This document shows, piece by piece, positions 8,536-17,515 of a stretch of DNA of 34,750 nt. Source of the DNA: Candidatus Caenarcanales bacterium (lineage in GTDB: Bacteria > Cyanobacteriota > Vampirovibrionia > 2-02-FULL-35-15). The DNA is taken from positions 1-34,750 of the forward strand of contig JAGVKQ010000028.1 in the NCBI GenBank assembly GCA_020050435.1, given 5' to 3'. The notes beneath the pieces were generated by a model. That model did not search any database. It was not told where the DNA came from and saw only the letters and a program-made list of their open reading frames with translations. The translations under genes and the position numbers were made by a program. Every line of letters starts with the position of its first letter. Position 1 is the first letter of the stretch.

Positions 8536-9523
8536 CGTTAGATTTTTTGTCTTTTTTCTTTGACTTGCCATCTTTAAAAGTATCCAATAATTCTACTGAC
8601 TTGTTGAGTGCTGATTTAGCAGGTGTTTTAATTATACTGAGTTCACCATCTTCATCACTTACAGGTATTACATTAACTCTTTTTGTTAAAAATACTAGAC
8701 CTATAAGCTGAGGTTTTAAAGCTTCACCAGTAAGTCCTACTGTGGCTGTAATGAGCTCATTTTTTCCTACGTTATTAGCTGTAATCCATTTTTCAAGTTT
8801 CAACTCATTAGTAAGTCTAAATTTATCATCTGTCGTAACCTGAGGAAAAATTAAAACTTCTTTACTTATTGCTGCTACAGGTTTTATATCTTTAGGCAAA
8901 TCAAAATCAAGTCTTGTTGTATATTGTTTTCCACCGGGTACTTGCTCAGGAGCATTTAACCTAATTTTATCTTGATCGATTAGTCCTATTCCTTCCCCAT
9001 AGCCTATGGAGACCTTTTCAAATAAAGTTTTATCGCTGGTAATTTTCCATTTTGGTCCAAATTTCTTAAGAAATAACTGACCCATTGAAACAGCTTTTAA
9101 TGATCCTTTTGTGCCGACTTCCTCTCTTACTTTGGAAGATATCCCTTCGTATAAATCTGTACTTTCTATAGTGGCATATTCACCAAATATTCTAATTACT
9201 CTATCCTGAGACTTGCTCATTATGTCTGGATAAGCTCCCCATAAATCTTTTGTTAAATCTGTTATTGACTCAAAATCAAGTCCATCACCATTAATAAAAT
9301 CGTCAGAGTAATAATTATTAAGTTTATTGATGTCGTGGTTATTCCAAGAATTCTCTACATTATCTAATAACTCACTTATTTTTTTATATTCAACCGATGT
9401 ACTTATATCTTTAGAATCTGTATTGAGAGAAAATGCAGCACTTTGTAAATCAAAGCTGTAAGAAGGTGAAGTCGTAAGTAATATTAAAGTACAAGCAACT
9501 AATAAAAGATTAAGTTTATTCAT
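8501..9523 (-). CDS. Exported protein with an NTF2-like (SnoaL/DUF4440-type) domain
   Basis: The protein has 340 residues from the ATG at 9523; a GTG five codons earlier (9538) is possible but gives a less typical signal peptide. The signal peptide has core LLLVACTLILLTT and ends near SYS-F. Residues about 45-170 match the pattern of NTF2-like domains: a helix with NSWNNHDINKLNNYYSDDF, then strands ending in WKITSDKTLFEKV. The second half (about 175-320) is beta-rich, with a charged Lys/Asp tail. Its last 35 bases overlap tilS, so it heads the tilS-hpt-ftsH operon. The function is unknown; NTF2-like folds serve as binding or catalytic domains, and nothing here points to a ligand. Confidence 0.75.
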   Translation of the reverse strand: MNKLNLLLVACTLILLTTSPSYSFDLQSAAFSLNTDSKDISTSVEYKKISELLDNVENSWNNHDINKLNNYYSDDFINGDGLDFESITDLTKDLWGAYPDIMSKSQDRVIRIFGEYATIESTDLYEGISSKVREEVGTKGSLKAVSMGQLFLKKFGPKWKITSDKTLFEKVSIGYGEGIGLIDQDKIRLNAPEQVPGGKQYTTRLDFDLPKDIKPVAAISKEVLIFPQVTTDDKFRLTNELKLEKWITANNVGKNELITATVGLTGEALKPQLIGLVFLTKRVNVIPVSDEDGELSIIKTPAKSALNKSVELLDTFKDGKSKKKDKKSNDDKEKDPNTEF

Positions 9524-9583
9524 ATAAGTAATTCCCACATGAATATCTTACAATATCAAGAGAAGAATTGACGTATTCATAAT

Positions 9584-9886
9584 ATGAAAGAAAAAAATAA
9601 CTTAAAACCAGAGCTTTTAGCTGTTTCAAAAAGAGGAACTATTATTGAGAACTTGTATTCAGGTTGGATTTGTGTGGTTAACAAAGATAAGAAAGTTGTA
9701 TATAGAAAAGGCAATGTAAATGATAGTGCATTTTTAAGGTCATGTGCAAAACCAGTTCAGGCTATTCCCGTAATTGAATCAGATATTAAACTTACACAAA
9801 AAGAACTAGCTATTATTTGTGGATCTCACACAGGAAGTAAATATCATCAAGCCGTCTTAAAAGAAATAATAAAAAAAATAACTTAA
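9584..9886 (+). CDS. L-asparaginase II family, N-terminal part (broken frame)
   Basis: These 100 codons encode the N-terminal third of an asparaginase of the PF06089 type (L-asparaginase II family). Matching features are the start ELLAVSKRGTIIENLYSGWI, the segment FLRSCAKPVQAIPVIES and LTQKELAIICGSHTGSKYHQ. The frame ends at TAA 9884-9886, just past a run of eight A (9871-9878). The rest of the protein continues in the -1 frame (see next entry). It is divergent from the NTF2-like gene, with about 60 bases between. No Shine-Dalgarno is clear before the ATG. Confidence 0.8.
   Translation: MKEKNNLKPELLAVSKRGTIIENLYSGWICVVNKDKKVVYRKGNVNDSAFLRSCAKPVQAIPVIESDIKLTQKELAIICGSHTGSKYHQAVLKEIIKKIT
9871..9878 (+). 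other. A8 tract where the asparaginase reading frame shifts by -1
   Basis: In frame 0 the tract reads ATA AAA AAA ATA ACT TAA. A -1 slip gives AAA AAA AAT AAC TTA and continues through family-typical sequence (LLKCGIHMPFDE) into the C-terminal part. A AAA AAA is a classic slippery heptamer, and runs of A this long also permit RNA-polymerase slippage. A true deletion or a sequencing error in the homopolymer are equally possible from sequence alone. Confidence 0.7.
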
Positions 9887-9915
9887 GAGTAGAGCTTCTT
9901 AAATGTGGTATTCAT

Positions 9916-10563
9916 ATGCCATTTGATGAAGAAGAGAAAATTAAACTAATTAGGAAAAATTTAAAACCTAATGTTTTGCATAATAACTGCTCTGGAAAAC
10001 ACTTGGGAATGCTTTGTGTATGTAAAAAAAATAAATATAATTTTGATAACTATTTGAGCTTAAAACATCCATTGCAAATGCAAATATTAAAAAGTATTCA
10101 AGAGCTTTCTGAGTATAAAAATATTCAAATTGCCGTAGATGGATGTGGATTGCCAGTCTTCTCTCTCCCCATAACTAACATTGCAAAACTATTTTCAAAC
10201 TTTACTAAAGAGTCGCCCCACCGGGGCGCCTATACAAAAATAATTGAGGCTATGACTTCATTTCCTTATTTGGTTGGTGGTAAAGGTCAGATAGATTCTG
10301 AGTTGATGAATCTTTCAGAGGGAAAATTAATTGCTAAAGTTGGTGCAGATGGCATAATTATAGCTGCACATGATGGGAATGCACTTGTTGTAAAAATTGC
10401 TGATGGCAGTCCTAAAATCAGGGCATTTATTTTTTTAAAGATGCTTGTAAAACTTGGCTTGATAAAAGAAAAAGCTATTTTAAAATCAAATCTAAAAGAT
10501 ATGTATCTTGGAGAAATTAAAAACGTTGTAGGGAATGTTGTGGGGAAGCTAATTTATTGTTAA
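9916..10563 (+). CDS. L-asparaginase II family, C-terminal part (broken frame)
   Basis: These 215 codons from the first ATG carry the rest of the same enzyme, which would convert asparagine to aspartate and ammonia. The clearest family block is LHNNCSGKHLGML, followed by VDGCGLPVFSLP, YLVGGKGQIDSELM and the KVGADGIIIAA region. Coding matches begin upstream of this ATG, from about 9877, so the ATG at 9916 is only the first start codon available if the two parts are translated separately. Joined by a -1 shift, the product would be about 326 residues, the normal family length. A short GC-rich palindrome (CGCCCC-ACC-GGGGCG) lies in frame at 10213-10227. The stop overlaps the end of the convergent gene by 15 bases. 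Confidence 0.8.
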   Translation: MPFDEEEKIKLIRKNLKPNVLHNNCSGKHLGMLCVCKKNKYNFDNYLSLKHPLQMQILKSIQELSEYKNIQIAVDGCGLPVFSLPITNIAKLFSNFTKESPHRGAYTKIIEAMTSFPYLVGGKGQIDSELMNLSEGKLIAKVGADGIIIAAHDGNALVVKIADGSPKIRAFIFLKMLVKLGLIKEKAILKSNLKDMYLGEIKNVVGNVVGKLIYC

Positions 10564-11307
10564 TTGAATATCTTTCTTTAAAACAATCTGCAACTCTTGT
10601 CCCCTGGATAGGGTTATATTATCGCCATAAGAGAAAAGTGCTATGAGTGAGCCTCCAACTAGAGCACCAACAACTGGTGTTCCAAGAGTAGCTACTGATA
10701 TAACTCTTCCTGTCGTGCTATCTAAAAGATTTTGTGTAGGTTCCATAGCTTTTGTACCAAAGCCAGTCATTGGATCTAAAATCCCACTAGCATTTACAAT
10801 CCCTTGTTGAATATCAAGTTCAGCATCAAGTGGAATGACTTCACCCACAGGAGTTACAAGCTGGTCTAAATGTAAGCCTATTTTCCCTGCCATGCTAAAA
10901 ACACTTGGTTTTTTAAGAAAACTTATGTGACCTCTTACCCAGGATCCTCTAGGTACAACAAGCTGTGGCGGAGTGCTAGGGATGTAAAAATCTTCAATGA
11001 TATGAGCTTTAAAATAATCACCTAATTTAGAAAGCTTTGCATCTAGTGGACTATCAACACCTAGTCTTAATCTCGTATCAAGTGGTATAGATGTGGCATT
11101 TGCAGAAACCTTATGTGCAGAGCTTTTTTTTATTACATTTGGGAAATTAGGGATTTTTTTTAATTCTATATTTGAAGGATTATTACTACCTTCTGTCTGA
11201 TTTTCAATAGGAGCTTTTAAATCTAAACCGTATACCATGGAAGATAACCCATTGATTAAAATTAAAAATAAACAACAAATAACTTTAATCATTTTATGAG
11301 AGTTCAT
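10549..11307 (-). CDS. Exported protein of unknown function
   Basis: The protein has about 252 residues from the ATG at 11307, which overlaps the preceding YtxH gene by 14 bases; an ATG at 11292, one base after the YtxH stop, is equally possible. The longer frame upstream only copies the YtxH gene in another register. A signal peptide (VICCLFLILINGLSSMVYG) is clear. The middle holds LVVPRGSWVRGHISF, a beta pattern also seen in VirB10/TrbI-like and surface-associated proteins, and the end has a glycine-rich hydrophobic hairpin (VGALVGGSLIALFSYG) that could insert in a membrane. I would not assign a family. It is last in the cluster with YtxH and DUF948 genes. Confidence 0.7.
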   Translation of the reverse strand: MNSHKMIKVICCLFLILINGLSSMVYGLDLKAPIENQTEGSNNPSNIELKKIPNFPNVIKKSSAHKVSANATSIPLDTRLRLGVDSPLDAKLSKLGDYFKAHIIEDFYIPSTPPQLVVPRGSWVRGHISFLKKPSVFSMAGKIGLHLDQLVTPVGEVIPLDAELDIQQGIVNASGILDPMTGFGTKAMEPTQNLLDSTTGRVISVATLGTPVVGALVGGSLIALFSYGDNITLSRGQELQIVLKKDIQLTIN

Positions 11308-11602
11308 CTTGGAGTAAAACATCACTGCCACGTTTTGAAAATTCATCAATTCTAGAGCTGATTTTACTTGCTTTTTCTTTGACAATTGATGATACTTTGT
11401 CAGCTTGGGTTTTACTGTAACCCTGTATTTCAGAAAGCTTTTCTTTTGATAGACTTTTTAATTCTTCTGATTTAATTGCTAAATCATCTCTAACTTCTTT
11501 ACCTGGTTTTGGCGCAAAAAGCAAACCAAGTACTACTCCAGAAATAACTCCTGAAAGTAAACCTAAACCAAACTTTAAAATATTTCCTTCTTCTTTAGAC
11601 AT
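11294..11602 (-). CDS. YtxH-domain protein (downstream copy)
   Basis: A small membrane-anchored protein of 102 residues. The ATG at 11602 is preferred to a GTG three codons earlier because AGGTGA lies 5 bases before it. A membrane-spanning glycine-rich helix (FGLGLLSGVISGVVLGLLFA) leads into the YtxH hallmark APKPGKEVRDDL, then an amphipathic Lys/Ser/Glu-rich helix. YtxH proteins occur near stress and envelope genes; the biochemical role is not known. A second YtxH gene lies two genes upstream. Confidence 0.8.
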   Translation of the reverse strand: MSKEEGNILKFGLGLLSGVISGVVLGLLFAPKPGKEVRDDLAIKSEELKSLSKEKLSEIQGYSKTQADKVSSIVKEKASKISSRIDEFSKRGSDVLLQDELS

Positions 11603-11637
11603 TTTTATCACCTATACCTTTGTGTTTGTATATAATT

Positions 11638-11943
11638 CTATCCGTTTTTTTCTTTTCTGCAACTAGCTAAATAATCCTTAACCCCAATCAGAACACCATA
11701 AGTTGAGGAAGTTATAGCTACATTAGTCTGATTAAATGCACTTTTTACACTATGTACACTATTTTTAATTTCTTTAACAGTGGGTTCAAGGTCATTGTTA
11801 ATTGTGTCTAGCAAATTTTGTGCTGAGCTAAGCGTTCTTGAAGTCTGCATTGCTATAGGGAGTATCACAGCAAAAGTACATAAAGATATTATTGAAAGTA
11901 ATATCAATGAATAAATAACCAATTGATTTATATCCAATATCAT
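11638..11943 (-). CDS. DUF948-type membrane protein
   Basis: A 101-residue protein: a membrane helix (about 9-31, VIYSLILLSIISLCTFAVILP), then a helical region with MQTSRTLSSAQNLLDTINNDLEPTVKEIKNSV, the heptad pattern of DUF948 proteins. These frequently sit next to YtxH proteins, as here (one on each side). The start is 2 bases after the stop of the upstream YtxH gene, so they are co-translated. It probably forms a membrane-tethered coiled coil; the function is unknown. Confidence 0.75.
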   Translation of the reverse strand: MILDINQLVIYSLILLSIISLCTFAVILPIAMQTSRTLSSAQNLLDTINNDLEPTVKEIKNSVHSVKSAFNQTNVAITSSTYGVLIGVKDYLASCRKEKNG

Positions 11944-11945
11944 AT

Positions 11946-12260
11946 TTATTTACTGTTTGAGTTTGTTGTAGCTAGTTTTTTTAATTCACTTGCTTTATCT
12001 TTTGCAGCGCTTACTCCTGTAGAAACAGCTTGAGAAATCTTAGATCCTTGTTCTTCACAAGCATCTAATGCAAAGTCAATAACTGAAACAATTAAATCAA
12101 CAATGCTTTCAAAAAGACTAGAAATGTTTTTTGGAACTGAATCTATTTTTTCTTTCAAATCAGCCCTAAGTTCTTTTCCTGATTTTGGTGCATATAAAAG
12201 TGCAGCAATAATACCTAAAAGCAAACCCCAAAATAAACCGTTTTTAACTGATAGTTTCAT
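11946..12260 (-). CDS. YtxH-domain protein (upstream copy)
   Basis: A 104-residue protein and first gene of its cluster, with GGAG eight bases before the ATG. It has a membrane helix (GLFWGLLLGIIAALLYA) followed by APKSGKELRADLKEKI, the YtxH signature, then two further hydrophobic and amphipathic helices (SIVDLIVSVIDFALDA and an Ala/Lys/Ser-rich tail). It differs from the downstream copy in the longer middle helix, so the two may not be interchangeable. Confidence 0.82.
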   Translation of the reverse strand: MKLSVKNGLFWGLLLGIIAALLYAPKSGKELRADLKEKIDSVPKNISSLFESIVDLIVSVIDFALDACEEQGSKISQAVSTGVSAAKDKASELKKLATTNSNSK

Positions 12261-12355
12261 AATTTGTTCTCCAAATGAATTCTACCAAGATTTGACTATA
12301 AGTAATCAGCTACTTTTAAATTAATGTGTAAAGCTTGATGAGGGTTAAGATAATA

Positions 12356-12436
12356 AATTAGTTATTAGCGCTCAGCTTGTCAGCGTTCAGCAGAACAGTT
12401 CTAAACTGACTGCTCAGGGGGCTGATTAGCTGATCT
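12356..12436. repeat. Self-similar TCAGC-rich patch
   Basis: The patch contains many copies of short words around TCAGC, GTTCAGC and GCTGA on both strands, and a small palindrome AGAAC-A-GTTCT. Approximate pairing of TCAGCGTTCAGCAG with CTGCTCAGGGGGCTGA could form a hairpin. It lies just after the stop of the Kazal gene on the minus strand's 3' side and may be its terminator or a decayed repeat. Confidence 0.3.
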
Positions 12437-12438
12437 TT

Positions 12439-13659
12439 CTAGTGACATGCTCCACTAGTGAAGTTCTTAAGTCCAATTTTTTGTGCTTCACACTTATTGG
12501 TATAAGTTACGCCATCACAACCACAAACGGGTGCAGATATAGGAGCACACTTTACTCTGCTTACATTAAATAAATAACATTTATCTCTAAAAAAGACCTT
12601 ACCCGGTGGGCATATGCAGGAATTCTCTGAACATGAAAGAGTGCCACAGCCTGTTACACAGCCATTAGCATCTTTAGGTGGGTTACTGTATGTGCAGCCT
12701 GAAGCTGGTAAACATATAGGAGGAATAGGGCAATTGTTTTGTGAATAGGTGAAGTCAGATATATAATTGACGCCTTCTATACCAATAAAGTAAATCACAC
12801 CTTTTGAAATATTTGATAAATCTGGAATTTCAGGTATAGTAATTTTAACTTCCTTATCATTTATTAAAGCGAAGGTGCCTTTAATTGAAGGGCTTCCGCC
12901 GTTATACACTGTTCCAGAAAAGATTACAGCTTTTAATGCACCAAGATTACTACCATTAACCGTAATAATATCTCCTGATTTTCCTCTAGTAGTAGAAAGA
13001 TTAGAAATAGTTGGAACATCTTTAACATTCTCACTAAGATCTTCCCAGTAATTTTTAATTACTACAAGTTCTTTTTTATAAGCACGAGCTCTCCATAATT
13101 CTTGCCTAACTTCATTTGCATCACCACTGTTTATATCATTAGCAACACCACTAACTGGATAGTCTAAGGGTACTTGAGTTAAAAAAGCTCCAAGAAGAGC
13201 TTTTAAATCTTTAATTCTTTCTTTTGTTCTATCTAAATTTAAGTTTATATCTTTTAAATGTTCTTGAATAAGTTCTTTGTCTTCATCTCCATATATATAA
13301 ACTTTAATATATGGACCTCTTTCTATGGGTTCATTAATTTTATTTATTTCCTGGCGAACTAAGTCTGTATATCCAGTTTGTAGACTGTTATCAAGTCCTT
13401 TTACGTCTACAGGAAGAGATGCCTGTAAAATAAATGAGCCTATTAAAGCTTCTAGAGCAGTTAATCTTTCTAATCTTGCTGTGGGATCATAGAATCTAAA
13501 AGTATCATGTTCAAATATTAATTGATCATCCGTAAATATATTTCCATTCCCATAAATAGTAAGTGGCACCGGTACTGCACTCGCCTCCGCTCCACTAAAA
13601 ATAAAACCACTATTAAAAAACAAACTCACAGCTAAAAAAATACTTAAAAATCTTTTCAT
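12439..13659 (-). CDS. Exported Kazal-type protease inhibitor with a TIG-like domain
   Basis: A 406-residue protein; AGGAG lies 5 bases before the ATG. Signal peptide to about 27 (AEA-S). A helical middle (about 45-200) has two related stretches (ERLTALEALIGSFILQASLP and RIKDLKALLGAFLTQVPLD), suggesting an internal duplication. A TIG-like beta domain follows (about 213-290), then a cysteine-rich region ending in a Kazal domain (about 368-405) with PVCGCDGVTYTNKCEAQ, the Kazal core. Kazal domains inhibit serine proteases by presenting a loop; here it would act outside the cell or in the periplasm. The CHAT protein also has TIG-like domains, but CHAT is a cysteine peptidase, so an inhibitor-target link is speculation. 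It stands alone on this strand. Confidence 0.85.
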   Translation of the reverse strand: MKRFLSIFLAVSLFFNSGFIFSGAEASAVPVPLTIYGNGNIFTDDQLIFEHDTFRFYDPTARLERLTALEALIGSFILQASLPVDVKGLDNSLQTGYTDLVRQEINKINEPIERGPYIKVYIYGDEDKELIQEHLKDINLNLDRTKERIKDLKALLGAFLTQVPLDYPVSGVANDINSGDANEVRQELWRARAYKKELVVIKNYWEDLSENVKDVPTISNLSTTRGKSGDIITVNGSNLGALKAVIFSGTVYNGGSPSIKGTFALINDKEVKITIPEIPDLSNISKGVIYFIGIEGVNYISDFTYSQNNCPIPPICLPASGCTYSNPPKDANGCVTGCGTLSCSENSCICPPGKVFFRDKCYLFNVSRVKCAPISAPVCGCDGVTYTNKCEAQKIGLKNFTSGACH

Positions 13660-13774
13660 GAATACTCCTGTTAATAAAAAGTATTAAAAAGTTTCTTGGT
13701 TAAAGCCAGGTTAAAAAAATGATTAATTTAATTTTAAGCGGGATAAGTGCTAGGGGCATTGCTATTTGAAAAAA

Positions 13775-14827
13775 TTATTGATATGAAAGACTGCCTATTT
13801 GCAATTTACTTATGACATCATCCACGGAGATACTTTCCATGCATAAACCTGAGTTTGTTTTTTTCTTACAGCTTTTTAAGTCACCTATACAAATACAATT
13901 CTTAGCTTTTAAAATATCAAAATCACCAGTAAATGGACCCGATCTTTCTGGAATGGTCGGTCCGAAAATCCCTACTACTTTTTTAGATAAAGCACTAGCT
14001 ATGTGAATTAGTCCAGTATCACCTGAAATTATGGTAGTTGAACTATTTATTATTTTACTTACTTCTATGAGGTCTAGTTTTCCTATGAGATCAATAGTCC
14101 TTTCTCCAAAACTTGAAAAATATCCTGAAAGCTTTTCTTCATCTTCCCCACCTAAAAAAACTATTTTAAGATCAGGATCACAAATTGATAGGATTTTTTT
14201 AGCTAACATCACCCAGTTTTCTATTGCCCATGCTCTATGTGGTCTGACTTTTCCTACCCCCACTACAAAACAGATATATTTATTTTCTTTTAAGCCATAG
14301 TCATTTAATATTGATTTATTTTCATCTACAGTTAAAGTCTTTGATTCTAAGTTATGCGCTGAGATATCTGAATCAAAAGTCTTTGCAAAGTTTACTACTG
14401 AATGTAAATCTTTCTCTTTTTTATAGTGGAAATATTTTTTTGCTTTAACATTGAAAAGATTAAATAGAAAAAATCTAAGGCTTCCATGTAAATTGAAAAA
14501 GTAATCTATGGGAGTTTTATCACTTAAAATATCAGAAGCAGCTTTAGATGAGTTTTTTTTATTGAATGCCCAGGTCTTATCTATAAAACTACAAGAGTTG
14601 TTTAATAGATAAGAAACATTAGCTGAGGTGATATATTCAATGCTTGCATTTTTGTATTTCTTCTTTAAGTGTTTAGCTAAGGGTAATGTATGAATTACAT
14701 CGCCTATGCCACCCAACCTACATAAGATTATTCTTTTTATACCAGCATCAGACCCTGATTCTGAATAATTACTACTAGTTGAATTACTCAGAAGAGAGTC
14801 TATTTGCTTACCGATTTTATCCCGCAA
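13775..14827 (-). CDS. GT9-family glycosyltransferase (heptosyltransferase-like)
   Basis: 350 residues if the TTG at 14827 is the start. No ATG or GTG occurs before the conserved first strand (IKRIILCRLGGIGDVIHTLPL, residues 30-50), and the TTG is 3 bases after the ilvC stop with AAGG upstream, so I accept it with caution. The C-terminal half shows FLGGEDEEKL, the sugar-donor motif SGDTGLIHIASAL and VVGIFGPT. Family members (WaaC/WaaF/WaaQ) add heptose to lipopolysaccharide core; the exact sugar and acceptor cannot be read here. Its presence supports an outer membrane. It shares the ilvC transcript. Confidence 0.85.
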   Translation of the reverse strand: MRDKIGKQIDSLLSNSTSSNYSESGSDAGIKRIILCRLGGIGDVIHTLPLAKHLKKKYKNASIEYITSANVSYLLNNSCSFIDKTWAFNKKNSSKAASDILSDKTPIDYFFNLHGSLRFFLFNLFNVKAKKYFHYKKEKDLHSVVNFAKTFDSDISAHNLESKTLTVDENKSILNDYGLKENKYICFVVGVGKVRPHRAWAIENWVMLAKKILSICDPDLKIVFLGGEDEEKLSGYFSSFGERTIDLIGKLDLIEVSKIINSSTTIISGDTGLIHIASALSKKVVGIFGPTIPERSGPFTGDFDILKAKNCICIGDLKSCKKKTNSGLCMESISVDDVISKLQIGSLSYQ

Positions 14828-14830
14828 AGT

Positions 14831-16015
<1,185 letters not shown>

Positions 16016-16078
16016 CTACTCTTAACCGAGTTTGTCAAGGCTTTCATACAGGGAAGATTCTTTACTAAGGGAATACTT

Positions 16079-16264
16079 ATGAGCTTGAGAGAAATTAAAG
16101 AAGACTTGATATCAGAAGCTGAGTTACTTATCTATCAGATGAGGGCTGCCCAGTTAAAAACTGATTATGAAACTGTAAATATCAAGGCTGACGTTTTGAC
16201 AGATATTTGCAAAAAACTTGAGTTTATAAGAGTAGAAGAAGAGAGGCTTTATAACCATGAATAA
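16079..16264 (+). CDS. Small helical protein (61 aa)
   Basis: The ATG at 16079 has AAGGG 8 bases upstream; the frame extends back to 15944 but that part is not protein-like. 61 residues, Glu/Lys/Leu-rich, predicted mostly helical (REIKEDLISEAELLIYQMRA...). No family recognised. It overlaps the next gene by 8 bases (ATGAATAA), so they are likely made together and may be partners. Confidence 0.6.
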   Translation: MSLREIKEDLISEAELLIYQMRAAQLKTDYETVNIKADVLTDICKKLEFIRVEEERLYNHE

Positions 16265-16520
16265 TGAAATTGAAATTGATGAGACTTCTGGCAACGGTTT
16301 AGAAAGAATTAAATCTCAGCTTGAACAAATGAAAAAGCGCTTGAATGAACTAGACAGCGTATTGAACATACAAGAAAAAGCTATAGATCTTTTAGAAGAC
16401 AATAATAATTCTTTAGCTAGAGAAGCAAATATGACAAGAAAACAAGTTTCCCCAGAAGTAATTATGAGAAATGTTTTTTCAAAAGGCACTTTACCAAAGA
16501 TCCTTCAAAAAAATCAATAG
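16257..16520 (+). CDS. Small coiled-coil protein (87 aa)
   Basis: Residues about 14-60 form a clear heptad coiled coil (LERIKSQLEQMKKRLNELDS...); the C-terminus is basic and polar. No membrane segment and no known motif. It overlaps the previous gene and is followed by a hairpin with T-rich tail at 16552-16592, which closes this two-gene unit. The function is unknown. Confidence 0.6.
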   Translation: MNNEIEIDETSGNGLERIKSQLEQMKKRLNELDSVLNIQEKAIDLLEDNNNSLAREANMTRKQVSPEVIMRNVFSKGTLPKILQKNQ

Positions 16521-16819
16521 AAAGTAACCAAATCTATATAAACAATTGTTCGGCCGATCTGCACGTTATCTTTAGTGGGTCGGCCTATTTTTCGGCCATG
16601 AAATGTAAAGGATAGTTTTATTCTTCTTGACAAGTTATCTAAAGTCGGAGATTCTAATATATAGCAGGGTTGTTTTGTTTTATTTACTTCTCAAAAAAGT
16701 AAATTGAAAAAGGTAGATTAAGGTTTTTAAATTGAAATTTTAAATCGGATTATCTGAAGTGAAATTTCAAAAGTTCTTAAAACATAGTCTACAAGCCTGT
16801 TAGAAAACGACTTAATGAT
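16521..16819. other. Intergenic region before yggS (299 bp)
   Basis: Contains the terminator-like hairpin at 16552-16592 with three copies of CGGCC, and a TTGACA box at 16627-16632 that could be a -35; the best -10 at a 17-base spacing (GATTCT, 16650-16655) is weak, while TAATAT at 16655-16660 is too far (22 bases). I see no further gene or fold. The yggS promoter is probably here. Confidence 0.45.
16552..16592 (+). terminator. Terminator-like hairpin after the coiled-coil gene pair
   Basis: GGCCGA (16552-16557) pairs with TCGGCC (16580-16585), with CAC/GTG pairing possible in the loop, and TATTTTT follows at 16586-16592. It is 31 bases past the second coiled-coil gene. A third CGGCC follows at 16593. 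Confidence 0.55.
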
Positions 16820-17515
16820 GTGAGCATCAAAGAAAATCTCTCAAAAATTAAGGAACAAATAGCAGATGATAAGGTCAAAATTATTGCTGTTACAAAATAC
16901 GCAAGTGATGAGGAAACCTACGAAGCATATAAATTAGGCATCCGGGACTTTGGTGAAAGTTACGCTCAAGATGCACTAGAAAGAATATCCAGAAAAATAG
17001 CCGATGAGAATTTTCAGAAAAAAGCAAATTGGCATTTTATTGGAAGGCTTCAGAAAAATAAAGCTAAGTATGTAGTTGGTAGTTTTAGCTTAATTCATTC
17101 AGTAGATTCTTTTGAACTTGCAAATCTGATAAATAGGCTGGCTTTTGAAAAAAATATAGTCCAAGACATACTTCTTCAAGTGAATATATCAGGGGAAATA
17201 TCAAAAGCAGGTTTCAAAGAAGACGATTTAAATCAAGTATTTGATCAGTTTAAAGATCTGACAAATATAAAAATATTAGGACTGATGACAATGGCTCCTA
17301 ATACTGAAGACGAAAAGCTAATTGAAAATAGCTTTAAAAAGCTTAAGGTTCTTAGAGATTCTCTCAATGAAAAGTATTCTATTTCGCTAAGTGAGCTATC
17401 AATGGGTATGAGCAACGATTATAAAATAGCAGTTAAGTGTGGAGCAACAATGGTAAGACTAGGAAGAGCTATATTTAAGGATTTTTTATTAAGAACTAAC
17501 CTGGAGGTCAAATGA
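16820..17515 (+). CDS. yggS: PLP homeostasis protein, YggS family
   Basis: A cytoplasmic pyridoxal-phosphate-binding protein (PLPBP family) that keeps B6 vitamers balanced; it has no known catalytic activity. 231 residues. The PLP lysine is K26 in IIAVTKY; further family blocks are FGESYAQDAL, WHFIGRLQKNKAK, ILGLMTMAP and LSMGMSNDYKIAVKCGATMVRLGRAIF. The start is GTG at 16820, the only one giving the normal N-terminus; no clear Shine-Dalgarno. Overlaps sepF by ATGA, an arrangement shared with Firmicutes, Actinobacteria and Cyanobacteria. Confidence 0.95.
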   Translation: MSIKENLSKIKEQIADDKVKIIAVTKYASDEETYEAYKLGIRDFGESYAQDALERISRKIADENFQKKANWHFIGRLQKNKAKYVVGSFSLIHSVDSFELANLINRLAFEKNIVQDILLQVNISGEISKAGFKEDDLNQVFDQFKDLTNIKILGLMTMAPNTEDEKLIENSFKKLKVLRDSLNEKYSISLSELSMGMSNDYKIAVKCGATMVRLGRAIFKDFLLRTNLEVK

